DNA of 52,347 nt from an uncultured Clostridia bacterium (GCA_937901125.1 CALCGT010000033.1:1-52347), one strand, 5' to 3'; shown: positions 26,162-34,857, counted from the stretch's first letter. The notes: generated by a model from the sequence alone, not told the origin. Program-made: numbers and translations.

Positions 26162-26299
26162 GTGAATGATTTCCCTGATGGATATGATGAGATGGATAGA
26201 AATTTAAGGTCAATCTTTAAAATCCTTTTTGATAAGGGTCTGGTAACAGAAGAAGAATACAAAAGATTGCTTGAGGATCTTTCTAAAAGGAACTGTTGA
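26162..26299 (+). CDS. Small SHOCT-like protein upstream of the recombinase
   Basis: 45 residues if started at GTG 26162, which is 7-8 bases after GGGAG; the in-frame ATG at 26156 touches the ribosome site. The sequence ILFDKGLVTEEEYKRLLEDL is a SHOCT-like helix pair (bottom-up pattern L-x-x-G-x-I/V-T-x-E-E-Y). Short proteins with this motif often accompany large serine recombinases and other mobile element genes. A role as recombination directionality factor or accessory DNA-binding protein is conceivable but not shown. A hairpin that includes the stop codon ends the gene (26286-26311). Confidence 0.65.
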   Translation: MNDFPDGYDEMDRNLRSIFKILFDKGLVTEEEYKRLLEDLSKRNC

Positions 26300-26316
26300 T
26301 GCAGTTCCTTTTCTTG
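26286..26316 (+). terminator. Terminator overlapping the stop of the small element protein
   Basis: AAAGGAACTG (26286-26295) pairs with CAGTTCCTTT (26302-26311), a 10-bp perfect stem; the stop codon TGA lies in the loop; TTCTTGC follows. It separates the small gene from the recombinase, 57 bases before the latter starts, so recombinase expression would depend on read-through or its own promoter. Confidence 0.78.
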
Positions 26317-26372
26317 CTTTTTGGTCAGTGTTATAAAAACCAATATAAATCATTTTGACGGAAAGGTGGATC

Positions 26373-27983
26373 ATGGGGAATAGAGCGGTCATTTATTGCA
26401 GAGTCAGCACGGAAGATGAGATGCAGCTGAATGCCCTGGAAAAACAGATCGAAGAAGCGAAACAGGCAGTCCGTTCCAATGGATGGGTCTTAGTCGATGA
26501 ATATGTGGATGAGGGCAAGTCTGGGACGATGACAAAACGCAGAGAGGAATACCATCGATTGGTTCGGGATATGGAAAGGAAGAAGTTCGAAATCATTGTC
26601 ATCAAATCCCAGGACAGACTGATGCGTTCCACAAAAGACTGGTATTTATTTTTGGATAAACTGGTGCAAAACAGGAAAAAGCTCTTTTTTTATTTGGAGA
26701 ATAAGTTTTATTCTTCGGATGATGCGCTGATCACAGGAATCAAAGCGATCCTTGCGGAGGAATACAGCAGAGATCTTTCAAAAAAAATCAACAATGCTCA
26801 TAGAAACAGGCAGAAAAACAAAGGAACAGTTCTCATCACTTCCAACACATGGGGCTATGATAAAGTCGGGAAAGAAGTCGTCATCAATGAAAAAGAAGCG
26901 GAGATCGTCAGGCTGATGTTTCAGATGTGTGCCGACGGCTATGGCACAAGGGCGATTTCCAAAACATTGACAAATAAAGGGATATTTTCCAGGTCCGGGA
27001 ATCCATTCAATGATGGGACCATCCGAAGGATCATTCGGAATCCTCTGTTTAAAGGAACCTATGTCATGAATAAGAAACACTATGATTTCAATGCGAAAAA
27101 GACTTTTCATGTGGCAGAAGAGCAGTGGATCGAAAAAGAAAACGGTGTACCGCCCATTGTGGATGAAGCATTATGGGAAAAAGCAAACCGTGAGATGGAT
27201 CGGAAAACGAAAGTCAGCCATAGTGCAGAAAGCATGGGAAAGAAAAGGGGATTCAATCCGGGAAATCATCCTTTGTCCAGCAAGATCATTTGTGGTTTAT
27301 GCGGAAATACCTTTTGGCGAACACGGTATAAGAGGGGGAATGGGGAACAGGTCGTGAACTGGTGCTGCTGCGAATATGTCAGAAATGGCAGGAAAACCCC
27401 CCATCCCAGTCGTACGCCAAAGGTACTGATTGTGCAAACAGACAGAGGATGCGATAATATCCATTTAAAAAATGAGGATATGGAAGGATTGCTGATGCAA
27501 ATCGCCAATGGACTATATCAAAATAAAGAAAAGCTTCTAGAGGATGCAGTCAAAATGATAAGGAATGTGTTGAAAAACTCCCATCAGGATTCGATGTATT
27601 GGTTAAAGGAATCTTTGCACAGTCTTTCTGAAAAGCGGCAAAAGCTTCTGGATAAATATCTGGATGGGATGATCGACGAAAGTATGTATCAAAGGAAAGA
27701 TGCTGCTTTTTCAGAACAGGAGAAAAAGCTAAGATCTGATATGGAGGAAGCCCTTTTGGAACAGCAGGAACCAGAGGATATGGATGACAGAATCCGAAAG
27801 ATCGTTCAGGCATTAGAGAAAATGATGGATCGAGAAATAGCATTGTCTTTGTTGTATCAGCATTTGCAAAGCATATATGTTTATCCGGAAAAGCTGGTGA
27901 TTGCATACGATATTTTTCCGGAAACAGAGGTGGAGATCCACAGGATAAATTACAGAAAGACGCAATTCTCGGTTGTGGTGTAA
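26373..27983 (+). CDS. Large serine recombinase (integrase)
   Basis: 536 residues from ATG 26373, with GAAAGGTGG 4-11 bases upstream; the in-frame TTG at 26355 lacks a site. N-terminal resolvase/invertase domain (residues 1-150): AVIYCRVST with the nucleophile Ser12, VDEYVDEGKSGTM and IIVIKSQDRLMRST. A recombinase DNA-binding domain follows (about 165-270; FQMCADGYGTRAISKTLTNKG, RRIIRNPLFKGTYVMN), then a zinc ribbon (CGLCGNTFW, NWCCCEYV) and a C-terminal coiled coil (LRSDMEEALLEQQEPEDMDD). The stop touches the AGTTT core of the right junction. It would cut and join attP and attB with a two-base overlap and so integrate or excise the element. Sequence looks intact. Confidence 0.93.
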   Translation: MGNRAVIYCRVSTEDEMQLNALEKQIEEAKQAVRSNGWVLVDEYVDEGKSGTMTKRREEYHRLVRDMERKKFEIIVIKSQDRLMRSTKDWYLFLDKLVQNRKKLFFYLENKFYSSDDALITGIKAILAEEYSRDLSKKINNAHRNRQKNKGTVLITSNTWGYDKVGKEVVINEKEAEIVRLMFQMCADGYGTRAISKTLTNKGIFSRSGNPFNDGTIRRIIRNPLFKGTYVMNKKHYDFNAKKTFHVAEEQWIEKENGVPPIVDEALWEKANREMDRKTKVSHSAESMGKKRGFNPGNHPLSSKIICGLCGNTFWRTRYKRGNGEQVVNWCCCEYVRNGRKTPHPSRTPKVLIVQTDRGCDNIHLKNEDMEGLLMQIANGLYQNKEKLLEDAVKMIRNVLKNSHQDSMYWLKESLHSLSEKRQKLLDKYLDGMIDESMYQRKDAAFSEQEKKLRSDMEEALLEQQEPEDMDDRIRKIVQALEKMMDREIALSLLYQHLQSIYVYPEKLVIAYDIFPETEVEIHRINYRKTQFSVVV

Positions 27984-27987
27984 GTTT
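27983..27987. other. attR core of the integrated element
   Basis: AGTTT, overlapping the last base of the recombinase stop. To the right is permease coding sequence (complement reads GGTCAGGTTTTTAAACT). Identical to the core at 14050-14054. Confidence 0.75.
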
Positions 27988-28704
27988 AAAAACCTGACCG
28001 CCATAGATGATCAGGAAGCCTAACCCATTTTGGGCTACCAGAAATTCCCCGACAATCACGCCCACAAAGGAAAGCCCCACGTTGATTTTCAAAGCGTTGA
28101 GGATACAGGGGATATTGGCGGGAAAGACAACTTTTGTCAGCACCTGCCGCTTTGTGCCACCAAAAATCTGTATCAGCTTGATGCGTTCTTCATCTACCTG
28201 CAGAAAACCATTCAGGACGGAGAGGATGGTAACAACAACAGAAGTCAGCAGAGCCACAAGAATGATAGAGCTTTGGTTATTCCCGAACCAGACAATGATG
28301 ATAGGAGCCAGGGCGGTTTTGGGCAAAGAATTGAGGACCACCAGATAGGGCTCTGCCACATCAGAGATAAAGCGATTCCACCAGAGGAGAACTGCTGTCA
28401 GTGTTCCAAGAATCGTTCCCAAAAGAAAGCCGGCTACGGTTTCCCAAAGGGTGGTGCCGATATGCAGGAAGAGGGTTCCATCCTGCATCATTTCTCTGGC
28501 AGAAGCCAGCATACGGGTGGGCTGACTGAACAGGAAGGGGTCGATCCAACCCTGTCTGGCGGCGATCTCCCAGAGAAGGAAAAAGGAGATCAGCAGAATG
28601 ATTTGCAAAGCTAGTACGGCTGTTTTTCGCTTTTGGATGTGGGAAAGAAAGGCTGCCTGTTCTTTGGAGACGGCTTTCAAATCATAATTATGAAACATGG
28701 ACAT
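27983..28704 (-). pseudogene. ABC transporter permease (SsuC/TauC type), N-terminal part, interrupted
   Basis: About 239 residues from ATG 28704 (which lies inside the ATPase gene) to the junction with the element. It contains the first membrane segment (LALQIILLISFFLLWEIAA), several more, and the EAA-type cytoplasmic loop (LPKTALAPIIIVWFG; ERIKLIQIFGGTKRQVLTKV), and ends in FLVAQNGLGFLIIYGGQVFK. The final membrane helix is at 13953-14054. Read in place, the frame continues 144 meaningless codons into the recombinase antisense strand. In the SsuC/ThiX family this subunit forms the membrane channel for sulfonates, thiamine precursors or similar small molecules. The insertion would inactivate the transporter unless the truncated protein still works. 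Confidence 0.9.
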
Positions 28705-29434
28705 CTAACTCCTTCCAGATTGCGTTGAAATAATCCTTGAATTCCGGGGCCTCCCTTGCCTGCATGGGGGTATGCTCTACCATAGAGAAGCGGATATCAA
28801 AAATTTTCTTAAGTTTTGCAGGACGTTTTGTCAGTACAACAACCCGGTCGGAAAGGCTGATGGCTTCGGAGATATCATGGGTAACTAGGATGGCGGTCTT
28901 TCCTTCCTTGCGGATAATGGTGCCAATTTCGTCGGAAACGGAAAGGCGAGTCTGATAATCCAGAGCGGAGAAAGGCTCATCCAATAGCAGGATATCGGGA
29001 CGGATGGCAAGGGTGCGGATGAGGGCGACCCTTTGACGCATGCCGCCGGAAAGCTGATAGGGGTAGCTTTCCTTGAAATCACCGAGACCGTATTGTTCCA
29101 AAAGGGCATCCACATAGGCGATTGTTTCCGGAGTCAGTTTTTTCTGTATTTCCAATCCCAAAAGAGCATTGGAGCGGATGCTGCGCCAATGGAGGAGATA
29201 ATCCTTTTGGAGCATATAGCCGATATTGCCGTTGACTTCTATGTGTCCTTCCGAAGGGGCCAGCAGTCCTGCCAGCATGGAAAGGATGGTGGATTTGCCG
29301 CAGCCGCTGGGCCCGACGATGGATATGAATTCGCCTGATTGGACGGTGAGGTTCAAATGGGAAACCGCAGGCGTCTCCCCGCTGATGCTGTGATAGCGTA
29401 GGCTGACGTCCTCTAACGAAACGATGGGGCGCAT
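28688..29434 (-). CDS. ABC transporter ATP-binding protein (SsuB/TauB type)
   Basis: 248 residues from ATG 29434, with GGGAGG 8 bases upstream; an earlier in-frame start at 29470 lacks a site. Walker A GPSGCGKST, Q-loop GYMLQKDYLLHW, signature LSGGMRQRVALIRTLA, Walker B ILLLDEPFSALD and H-loop VTHDISEAI are all intact. It belongs to the nitrate/sulfonate/taurine import class. It energised the permease at 28704, whose start overlaps its last 17 bases. Its substrate-binding partner is the lipoprotein at 30328-31326, separated by a plus-strand gene. Since the permease is split by the element, this ATPase probably now lacks its channel. Confidence 0.9.
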   Translation of the reverse strand: MRPIVSLEDVSLRYHSISGETPAVSHLNLTVQSGEFISIVGPSGCGKSTILSMLAGLLAPSEGHIEVNGNIGYMLQKDYLLHWRSIRSNALLGLEIQKKLTPETIAYVDALLEQYGLGDFKESYPYQLSGGMRQRVALIRTLAIRPDILLLDEPFSALDYQTRLSVSDEIGTIIRKEGKTAILVTHDISEAISLSDRVVVLTKRPAKLKKIFDIRFSMVEHTPMQAREAPEFKDYFNAIWKELDVHVS

Positions 29435-29581
29435 GGAAACGACCTCCCTTGGGAATTTAGATACTTCCAATATATTGCAAAAAGGACAAATGGTGCTTTT
29501 CCCTTCGGAAAGAAACAGTAGTCAGCAGAGAAAAAATATGGTATATTTTTAGAAACATGATCGTGAAAGGGGAAAGAAAAT

Positions 29582-30229
29582 ATGGATTGGAAAACAATGG
29601 CTTTGGTCGTGATCGATATGGAAAATGCCTTTATCAGCAAGGAATCGCCTTTGTGCATCAAACAGGCGGCAGACAGCGTGTCTGCCTGTGGAAGGGTCAT
29701 TCAAAAGGCCAGAGAACGGGGCATCCCTGTTTTCTTCGTGAACCGTGTTTACCGCAAAAATGGCAGTGATGTGGAATTTACCCGCTATGATAGCTGGGCG
29801 AGGGGCGGTCGCTATCTTGCACCCGGCAGCACAGGACCTTTGTCCATCGATGTGCCCAAGGAATTTCAGCCTATGGAAGGGGATTATACCATCGTGAAGC
29901 CCCGCTTCTCGGCCTTTTTCCAGACGGAACTGGACTTGATTCTGCGGAGACTGGGCGTAAAAACGGTGATCCTGACGGGCACCACCACACCAAATTGTAT
30001 CCGTACTTCCTGCTATGACGGCTTGTCTTTGGATTACAACATTCTCATCATTGAGGATTGCTGTTCTTCTAACACAGATGAAATTCAAAGAGTGAATATG
30101 GAGGACATGGCAAGGGTCGGCGCGGTCATTGCTTCTTCCGCAGAATTTTGTGAAGAAGGCTTTGCCGTGGAGGACTTCGCAGGAGAAATCCAGAGACGGG
30201 TGCAGAAGGACGAAACGGCACCGGAATAA
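29582..30229 (+). CDS. Isochorismatase-family cysteine hydrolase
   Basis: 215 residues. The family core is complete: ALVVIDMENAFI (catalytic Asp), IVKPRFSAFFQTELDLIL (Lys) and VILTGTTTPNCIRTSCYDGL with the nucleophilic Cys. Such hydrolases cleave amides such as nicotinamide, carbamoylated amines or biuret-like compounds; isochorismate itself is unlikely without siderophore genes. It is transcribed against the flanking transporter genes and starts after GAAAGGGGAAAG. Its place inside the transporter locus suggests it acts on the imported compound, but the substrate is unknown. A terminator follows. Confidence 0.85.
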   Translation: MDWKTMALVVIDMENAFISKESPLCIKQAADSVSACGRVIQKARERGIPVFFVNRVYRKNGSDVEFTRYDSWARGGRYLAPGSTGPLSIDVPKEFQPMEGDYTIVKPRFSAFFQTELDLILRRLGVKTVILTGTTTPNCIRTSCYDGLSLDYNILIIEDCCSSNTDEIQRVNMEDMARVGAVIASSAEFCEEGFAVEDFAGEIQRRVQKDETAPE

Positions 30230-30272
30230 GTATTTGACGGGCGAGAAAAGAGAAATTCCAAAAGAAAAAAGG

Positions 30273-30306
30273 GGATCAACAGTATCTATGCTGTTGATCC
30301 TCTTTT
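30273..30306. terminator. Bidirectional terminator between hydrolase and binding lipoprotein
   Basis: A perfect 10-bp stem GGATCAACAG (30273-30282) with CTGTTGATCC (30291-30300), 8-base loop, T run on the plus strand (TCTTTTGTT) and A-rich on the other side (AAAAAAGG), so it can stop both converging genes. Confidence 0.88.
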
Positions 30307-30327
30307 GTTATGAACGGAAAAATGCGG

Positions 30328-31326
30328 TCATTTCATGACCTTTTCAGCAAAATCTGTCACAACGATATCCTCGTAGGGAATGGCTTCTGCCAATTCGCCG
30401 CCTTCCATCATGATTTCCTGGATCAGGGCAAAGCCTTCTTCAGAAATGGTGGGGTCGGTTTTCCAGGTATCCTGGGCTTTGTAGCGTTCGATGATGGTGG
30501 TCAGGGTTTCGGCATCGGAATCGGGGAACTGGGGCAGGATGACTTCAGCGATCTCCGCAGAGGTATGGCTTTCTACCCACTGCTGCCCTTTATAGATGGC
30601 GCGGGTGAATGCTTCGATGATTTCAGGATGCTCTGTCATGAAATCGTCCCTTGCCATGTAGACCGTATAGGGTACGTAGCCGCTGGCCTGCCCAAGAGAT
30701 GCCACAATATGCCCGGCGCCGCTCTGTTCCAATGTGGTCGCTGCAGGCTCAAATTCAACAGTATAGTCGCCCACATTTCCCAGGAACGCCCCTGCGGTGG
30801 AGGAAAAATCGATATTATTGATGATCTCCATATCTTCCCCAATGGTCATGCCGTTTTCCTTGATGACATATTCCAGAACCAGCTCCGGCATACCGCCCAA
30901 TCTCCCGCCGATGACGGATTTCCCTGCCAAATCAGACCACTGGAAATCAGGTTCTTCTTCCCTGGAAACCAGGAAATTGCCTGCTCGCTGGGTCAGCTGG
31001 GCAAAGGTTTTGGGATAATCCTCTTTCCCTTCGGCGTAAACATACAAGCCAGCTTCTGTGCCCAAAAGGGCGATATCCGCAGAATCGGACAAAAGGGCGG
31101 TCATGGATTTATCGGCACCATTGCCAACAGCCACCGTCACATCCAGCCCTTCCTCGGCAAAAAATCCCTTTTCCAGAGCCACATACTGGGGCGCATAAAA
31201 GACGGAATGTACTACCTCGTTGAGACGCACCAGCGTGAGGGCATCTTCTGTGGGCTGCGAACTGCAGCCTACTCCCGCAGTTAAGCATAACAGCCCCGCC
31301 AGAGCCAAACTGATCTTCTTTTTCAT
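30328..31326 (-). CDS. ABC transporter substrate-binding lipoprotein (NMT1/SsuA-like)
   Basis: 332 residues. The N-terminus (MKKKISLALAGLLCLTAGVGC) is a lipoprotein signal with lipobox TAGVGC, so the protein is anchored outside the membrane. The mature part is of the NMT1/THI5-SsuA type: VHSVFYAPQYVALEKGFFAEE, LLSDSADIALLGTEA, GKSVIGGRLGGMPELVLEYV. The family binds sulfonates, taurine, nitrate, aromatic compounds or pyrimidine precursors; the ligand cannot be told from sequence. It goes with the ATPase and interrupted permease downstream on the same strand. Confidence 0.88.
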   Translation of the reverse strand: MKKKISLALAGLLCLTAGVGCSSQPTEDALTLVRLNEVVHSVFYAPQYVALEKGFFAEEGLDVTVAVGNGADKSMTALLSDSADIALLGTEAGLYVYAEGKEDYPKTFAQLTQRAGNFLVSREEEPDFQWSDLAGKSVIGGRLGGMPELVLEYVIKENGMTIGEDMEIINNIDFSSTAGAFLGNVGDYTVEFEPAATTLEQSGAGHIVASLGQASGYVPYTVYMARDDFMTEHPEIIEAFTRAIYKGQQWVESHTSAEIAEVILPQFPDSDAETLTTIIERYKAQDTWKTDPTISEEGFALIQEIMMEGGELAEAIPYEDIVVTDFAEKVMK

Positions 31327-31574
31327 ATTACTCCTCCTGAGAGAAATTGATTTCTTTCAACTATATGCAAATGGAAAGAAAAAAGTATATTGTCTGGGTA
31401 TTTTTTTCTGTTTGAAGATAGGTTTTTTCTCGGTTTTGGTGTATAATGAAATTTAATGTGGAGTCTTACGCATTTTTGCTTTTTATAAATACAGGAAAGC
31501 AATGAAAGCAGGACGAAAAAATGCTGCCTGCTTCCGGTATTACTTTCCAATTTTGAACATGGGAGGCTATTTTT
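31327..31574. promoter_or_regulatory. Divergent intergenic region between binding lipoprotein and polA
   Basis: About 250 AT-rich bases without a gene. It holds the start region of the minus-strand lipoprotein (AGGAGGAGTAATATG on the minus strand) and a TATAAT at 31442-31447 for polA, with no strong -35 hexamer. A long 5' leader of about 125 bases precedes polA. Confidence 0.5.
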
Positions 31575-34235
31575 ATGGCTGAAAAAATTATGCTGATTGA
31601 TGGGAACAGCATCGTGAACCGTGCCTTTTACGGGGTTCCGCTGCTGACTAATGGGGAAGGCCGTTATACCAACGGGGTATACGGTTTTCTGAATATTTTG
31701 TTTAAACTGCTGGACGAAGAAAACCCCAATTATCTGGCGGTGGCCTTCGACCTTCACGCACCCACCTTCCGTCACAAAACCTTTGACGGATATAAGGGGA
31801 CAAGAAAGGGTATGCCGGAAGAACTACGGGAGCAAATGCCCCTGCTGAAAGAAGTGCTGCAGACCATGCACATCCCCATTTTTGAACAGGAAGGCTATGA
31901 AGCTGATGATATTTTGGGGACGCTGTCTGCCCTGGCGGAAAAAAACGGTGTGCTGCCTGTAGTGGTATCCGGGGACAGAGATTTGCTGCAGATCGCAGGG
32001 GAAAATCTGAAAGTCCGCATCCCCAAGACCAAAGGGGGGCGCACAGAAACAGAGGATTATTATGCTGCGGATGTGGTGGAAAAATATGGGGTGACACCTA
32101 CGGAATTTATCGATATGAAGGCCCTTATGGGGGATGCATCTGATAATATCCCCGGTGTGCCCGGTATTGGCGAAAAGAATGCGGCGAAGATTATCCAACA
32201 GTATCACGATATCGAAACTGCCATTGCCCATGCGGCAGAGATCAAGCCCAAAAAGGCATCGGAAAACCTGACGGAATTTCAGGAACAGGCAAGACTGAGT
32301 AAATTTCTGGCGACCATTGTAAGGGATTTGCCCTTGGAATGGAACAAGGATGGGCTGAAGATTAACGATATGTTCAACGCAGAAGCCTATGAGCTGGTGA
32401 AACGACTGGAATTCAAAAGTATGTTCAGCCGCTTTGAGGGGGCTGTTGCCGCTGCGCCTAAAAAAGAAGAAAAAACCTATGAGCTGATTGCCGACAGAGA
32501 AGGGGCGGAAGGCATTATGGCTGCCCTGGAAAAAGGCGAAGCGGCCTATATTTTCGTATATGATCAAGATGAATGTCAGGGGCTTGCCCTGTATCAGGAA
32601 AAACTGGGGGGCGTTTGGGTGGAAGCATCCATGCAGCTTCTGATGGATGATATCCTGAAAATCTTCAAGGATTTCTTCCAAGACCCTGCATATCGAAAAA
32701 TTGGACACGATGTGAAGCAGGATCTCAAGCTGCTGCGGGGCTATGGCTATGATGGCTTTGAAGCATCCTTCGATACCGCAATTGGAGCCTATATCCTGAA
32801 TGCCACAGGCAGTTCCTATGAATATGACGATATTGCCAATACCTTTCTGAATGAAACCTATCCCTCTGAGGAGGAAGTATTGGGGAAGGGCAGAGCAAAA
32901 AAGGCTTTTGCTTCTTTGCCAGAAGGAGAAAGAACAGCCTTTGCCGCCAGACAGGCGGAGATTTCCTTCCGTGCAAAGGCTGTGATGGATGAAAAACTGA
33001 AAGAAAATGGGCAGGATAGCCTGTTTTACGAAATTGAAATGCCTCTGATCTATGTATTGGCGGATATGGAAAAATACGGCATCAAGGTGGACAAAGAAGC
33101 CCTGCTGGCCTACCAGAAACGACTGGAAGAAAGCATGGATGGCATGGAAGAGGAAATTTATACTCTGGCAGGGGAGAAATTCAACGTAAATTCCCCCAAA
33201 CAGCTGGGCGTGATCCTCTTTGAAAAATTGGGTCTGAAGGGCGGCAAAAAGACAAAGACCGGTTATTCCACAGCTGCAGACGTACTGGAAAAGCTGCGGA
33301 CGCAACACCCTATCGTGGAGCATATTTTGAACTACAGACAGCTGGCAAAGCTGAAAAGCACTTATGCCGATGGGCTTTTGGCGGTGATGGATATGGATAC
33401 AGAGAAAATCTACTCCACCTTTAACCAGACCATCACCGCAACTGGGCGCATTTCTTCTACAGAGCCGAATCTGCAGAATATTCCCGTCCGTCTGGAACTG
33501 GGCCGTGAACTGCGAAAGGTATTTATTCCCGAAAGCGACAATTACTGCTTCCTGGATGCGGACTATTCCCAGATCGAGCTGCGGGTTTTGGCCCATATTT
33601 CCGGCGATGAGACCCTGATTGATGCTTTCAAAAATAATCAGGATATCCATAGGCTGACAGCTTCTCAGGTGTTCCATGTGCCCTTTGACCAGGTCACCCC
33701 TTTGCAGAGAAGCAATGCCAAGGCAGTCAACTTTGGTATCGTTTACGGTATTGGTGCCTTTAGCCTGAGTCAGGATTTGGGCATTACCAGAAAAGAAGCG
33801 GATGCCTATATTTCCGCATACTTTACGAAATATCCGAAAATTAAAACATATATGGATGAAACTATCAAAAACGCCACAGAACAGGGCTATGTTTCTACCC
33901 TGTGGCAACGCAGACGGGCTATGCCGGAACTGCAGAGCGGCAATTTTATTCAGCGTTCCTTTGGCGAACGGGTGGCCATGAATATGCCCATTCAGGGCAG
34001 TGCTGCTGATATCATCAAGGTCGCCATGGTGAAGGTGCATAAAGCATTGAAAGATGGTGGTTATCGCTCTCGTCTGCTCCTGCAGGTACACGATGAACTG
34101 CTCATCGAGACCTACAAGGACGAAAAGGAAGCCGTGGCAAAGATTCTGAAAGAAAACATGGAACAGGCAGTGCAGCTTGCCGTTCCTCTGGATGTGGATG
34201 TGCATGAAGGTGCATCCTGGTTCGAAGCGAAATAA
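31575..34235 (+). CDS. polA: DNA polymerase I
   Basis: 886 residues, normal length. N-terminal 5'-nuclease domain (residues 1-290): MLIDGNSIVNRAFYG, EGYEADDILGTLSALAEKNG, VSGDRDLLQI, GDASDNIPGVPGIGEK. The middle (about 310-480) corresponds to the 3'-5' exonuclease fold but lacks a recognisable Asp-x-Glu set, as in several Firmicutes where proofreading is lost. The C-terminal polymerase domain has motif A DADYSQIELRVLAHISGDE, motif B RSNAKAVNFGIVYG and motif C LLQVHDELLIE. It fills gaps in replication and repair. Start follows GGGAGGC. First gene of a five-gene co-directional run to 38011. Confidence 0.97.
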   Translation: MAEKIMLIDGNSIVNRAFYGVPLLTNGEGRYTNGVYGFLNILFKLLDEENPNYLAVAFDLHAPTFRHKTFDGYKGTRKGMPEELREQMPLLKEVLQTMHIPIFEQEGYEADDILGTLSALAEKNGVLPVVVSGDRDLLQIAGENLKVRIPKTKGGRTETEDYYAADVVEKYGVTPTEFIDMKALMGDASDNIPGVPGIGEKNAAKIIQQYHDIETAIAHAAEIKPKKASENLTEFQEQARLSKFLATIVRDLPLEWNKDGLKINDMFNAEAYELVKRLEFKSMFSRFEGAVAAAPKKEEKTYELIADREGAEGIMAALEKGEAAYIFVYDQDECQGLALYQEKLGGVWVEASMQLLMDDILKIFKDFFQDPAYRKIGHDVKQDLKLLRGYGYDGFEASFDTAIGAYILNATGSSYEYDDIANTFLNETYPSEEEVLGKGRAKKAFASLPEGERTAFAARQAEISFRAKAVMDEKLKENGQDSLFYEIEMPLIYVLADMEKYGIKVDKEALLAYQKRLEESMDGMEEEIYTLAGEKFNVNSPKQLGVILFEKLGLKGGKKTKTGYSTAADVLEKLRTQHPIVEHILNYRQLAKLKSTYADGLLAVMDMDTEKIYSTFNQTITATGRISSTEPNLQNIPVRLELGRELRKVFIPESDNYCFLDADYSQIELRVLAHISGDETLIDAFKNNQDIHRLTASQVFHVPFDQVTPLQRSNAKAVNFGIVYGIGAFSLSQDLGITRKEADAYISAYFTKYPKIKTYMDETIKNATEQGYVSTLWQRRRAMPELQSGNFIQRSFGERVAMNMPIQGSAADIIKVAMVKVHKALKDGGYRSRLLLQVHDELLIETYKDEKEAVAKILKENMEQAVQLAVPLDVDVHEGASWFEAK

Positions 34236-34251
34236 AAAGAGGTAGAAAGCT

Positions 34252-34842
34252 ATGAAAGTAATTGGATTGACAGGGGGCACGGGCAGCGGCAAAAGCGTTG
34301 TCAGCCAGAGCCTTTCGGAAGCGGGGGCAGTCATCGTGGATGCGGATAAAATTGCCCATGAGATCATCTTGAAGGGGGAACCTGCTTATCAGGAGATCAT
34401 TGCCTATTACGGCACAGGCATTTTGGACGAGGAGGGCAACATCATCCGCAAAAAACTGGGGGAGATCGTGTTCAACAACGGGGAAAAACTGGCATTTCTG
34501 AACCAGTGTACCCATAAATATATCTGTGCAGAGGTAGACAGACAGATCGCCGCAGCAAAAGCAGCAGACACTGCCACAGCCATCATTCTGGATGCGCCTT
34601 TGCTTTTGGAAGCGGGTCTGGAACAGGTCTGCGACGGGGTCTGGGTGGTCTATGCCGACCCTGAAGTCCGTGCCCGGAGGGTTATGGCACGGGATGGTGT
34701 GACCTATGAACTGGCAAAAGCCCGTATCGCCAACCAGAAAAGCTGGGAGGAATACAAACAGGCGGCGGATACTGTCATCGATAATAGTAAAGATTTGGCA
34801 TATCTGCAGGGGCAGCTGTCGGAACTTTTGAAAACAATATAA
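34252..34842 (+). CDS. coaE: Dephospho-CoA kinase
   Basis: 196 residues. P-loop GLTGGTGSGKS, DADKIAHEI, LDAPLLLEAGLE and the lid (VRARRVMARDG, ARIANQ) are all present. It adds the 3'-phosphate in the last step of coenzyme A synthesis. It lies 16 bases after polA, the common polA-coaE arrangement in Clostridia, and ends 15 bases before the transglycosylase gene. Confidence 0.95.
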   Translation: MKVIGLTGGTGSGKSVVSQSLSEAGAVIVDADKIAHEIILKGEPAYQEIIAYYGTGILDEEGNIIRKKLGEIVFNNGEKLAFLNQCTHKYICAEVDRQIAAAKAADTATAIILDAPLLLEAGLEQVCDGVWVVYADPEVRARRVMARDGVTYELAKARIANQKSWEEYKQAADTVIDNSKDLAYLQGQLSELLKTI

Positions 34843-34857
34843 AGGAAGCTAACGATA

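Larger units (their letters stand above)
14050..27987. mobile_element. 13.9-kb integrated element with large serine recombinase, inserted in an ABC permease gene
   Basis: The element lies between two copies of AGTTT (14050-14054 and 27983-27987). Removing it restores the permease frame exactly: AAA-CT at the right plus G-GAT-TGG at the left gives Lys-Leu-Asp-Trp. A large serine recombinase gene ends on the right junction, its stop codon touching the core, as is normal for serine-integrase elements. The deduced attP would be GGTGTA-AGTTT-GAATATCTGC and attB AATCC-AGTTT-AAAAACC. The cargo (14311-25837) is a two-component system, small membrane proteins, flavodoxin-like and acetyltransferase genes, a folate operon and a GntR/ABC system. 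No relaxase, coupling protein, conjugation pilus, phage structural gene or replication gene is seen. Whether the whole block is one mobile unit, or a shrunken remnant, is inferred. Confidence 0.8.

Noticed and set aside
25909..26343. A 144-residue open frame on the minus strand
   Set aside because: It runs through a non-coding gap and antisense to the small SHOCT-like gene; low-complexity Ser/Leu-rich sequence with no family match and no ribosome site.
27550..27982. Continuation of the ABC permease frame for 144 codons on the minus strand
   Set aside because: This is chance read-through into the antisense of the recombinase. The real C-terminus is at 13953-14054.
31824..34367. An 847-residue open frame on the minus strand
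   Set aside because: It lies wholly antisense to polA and coaE, which have all family motifs. The frame is a by-product of codon bias; its protein has no recognisable domain.
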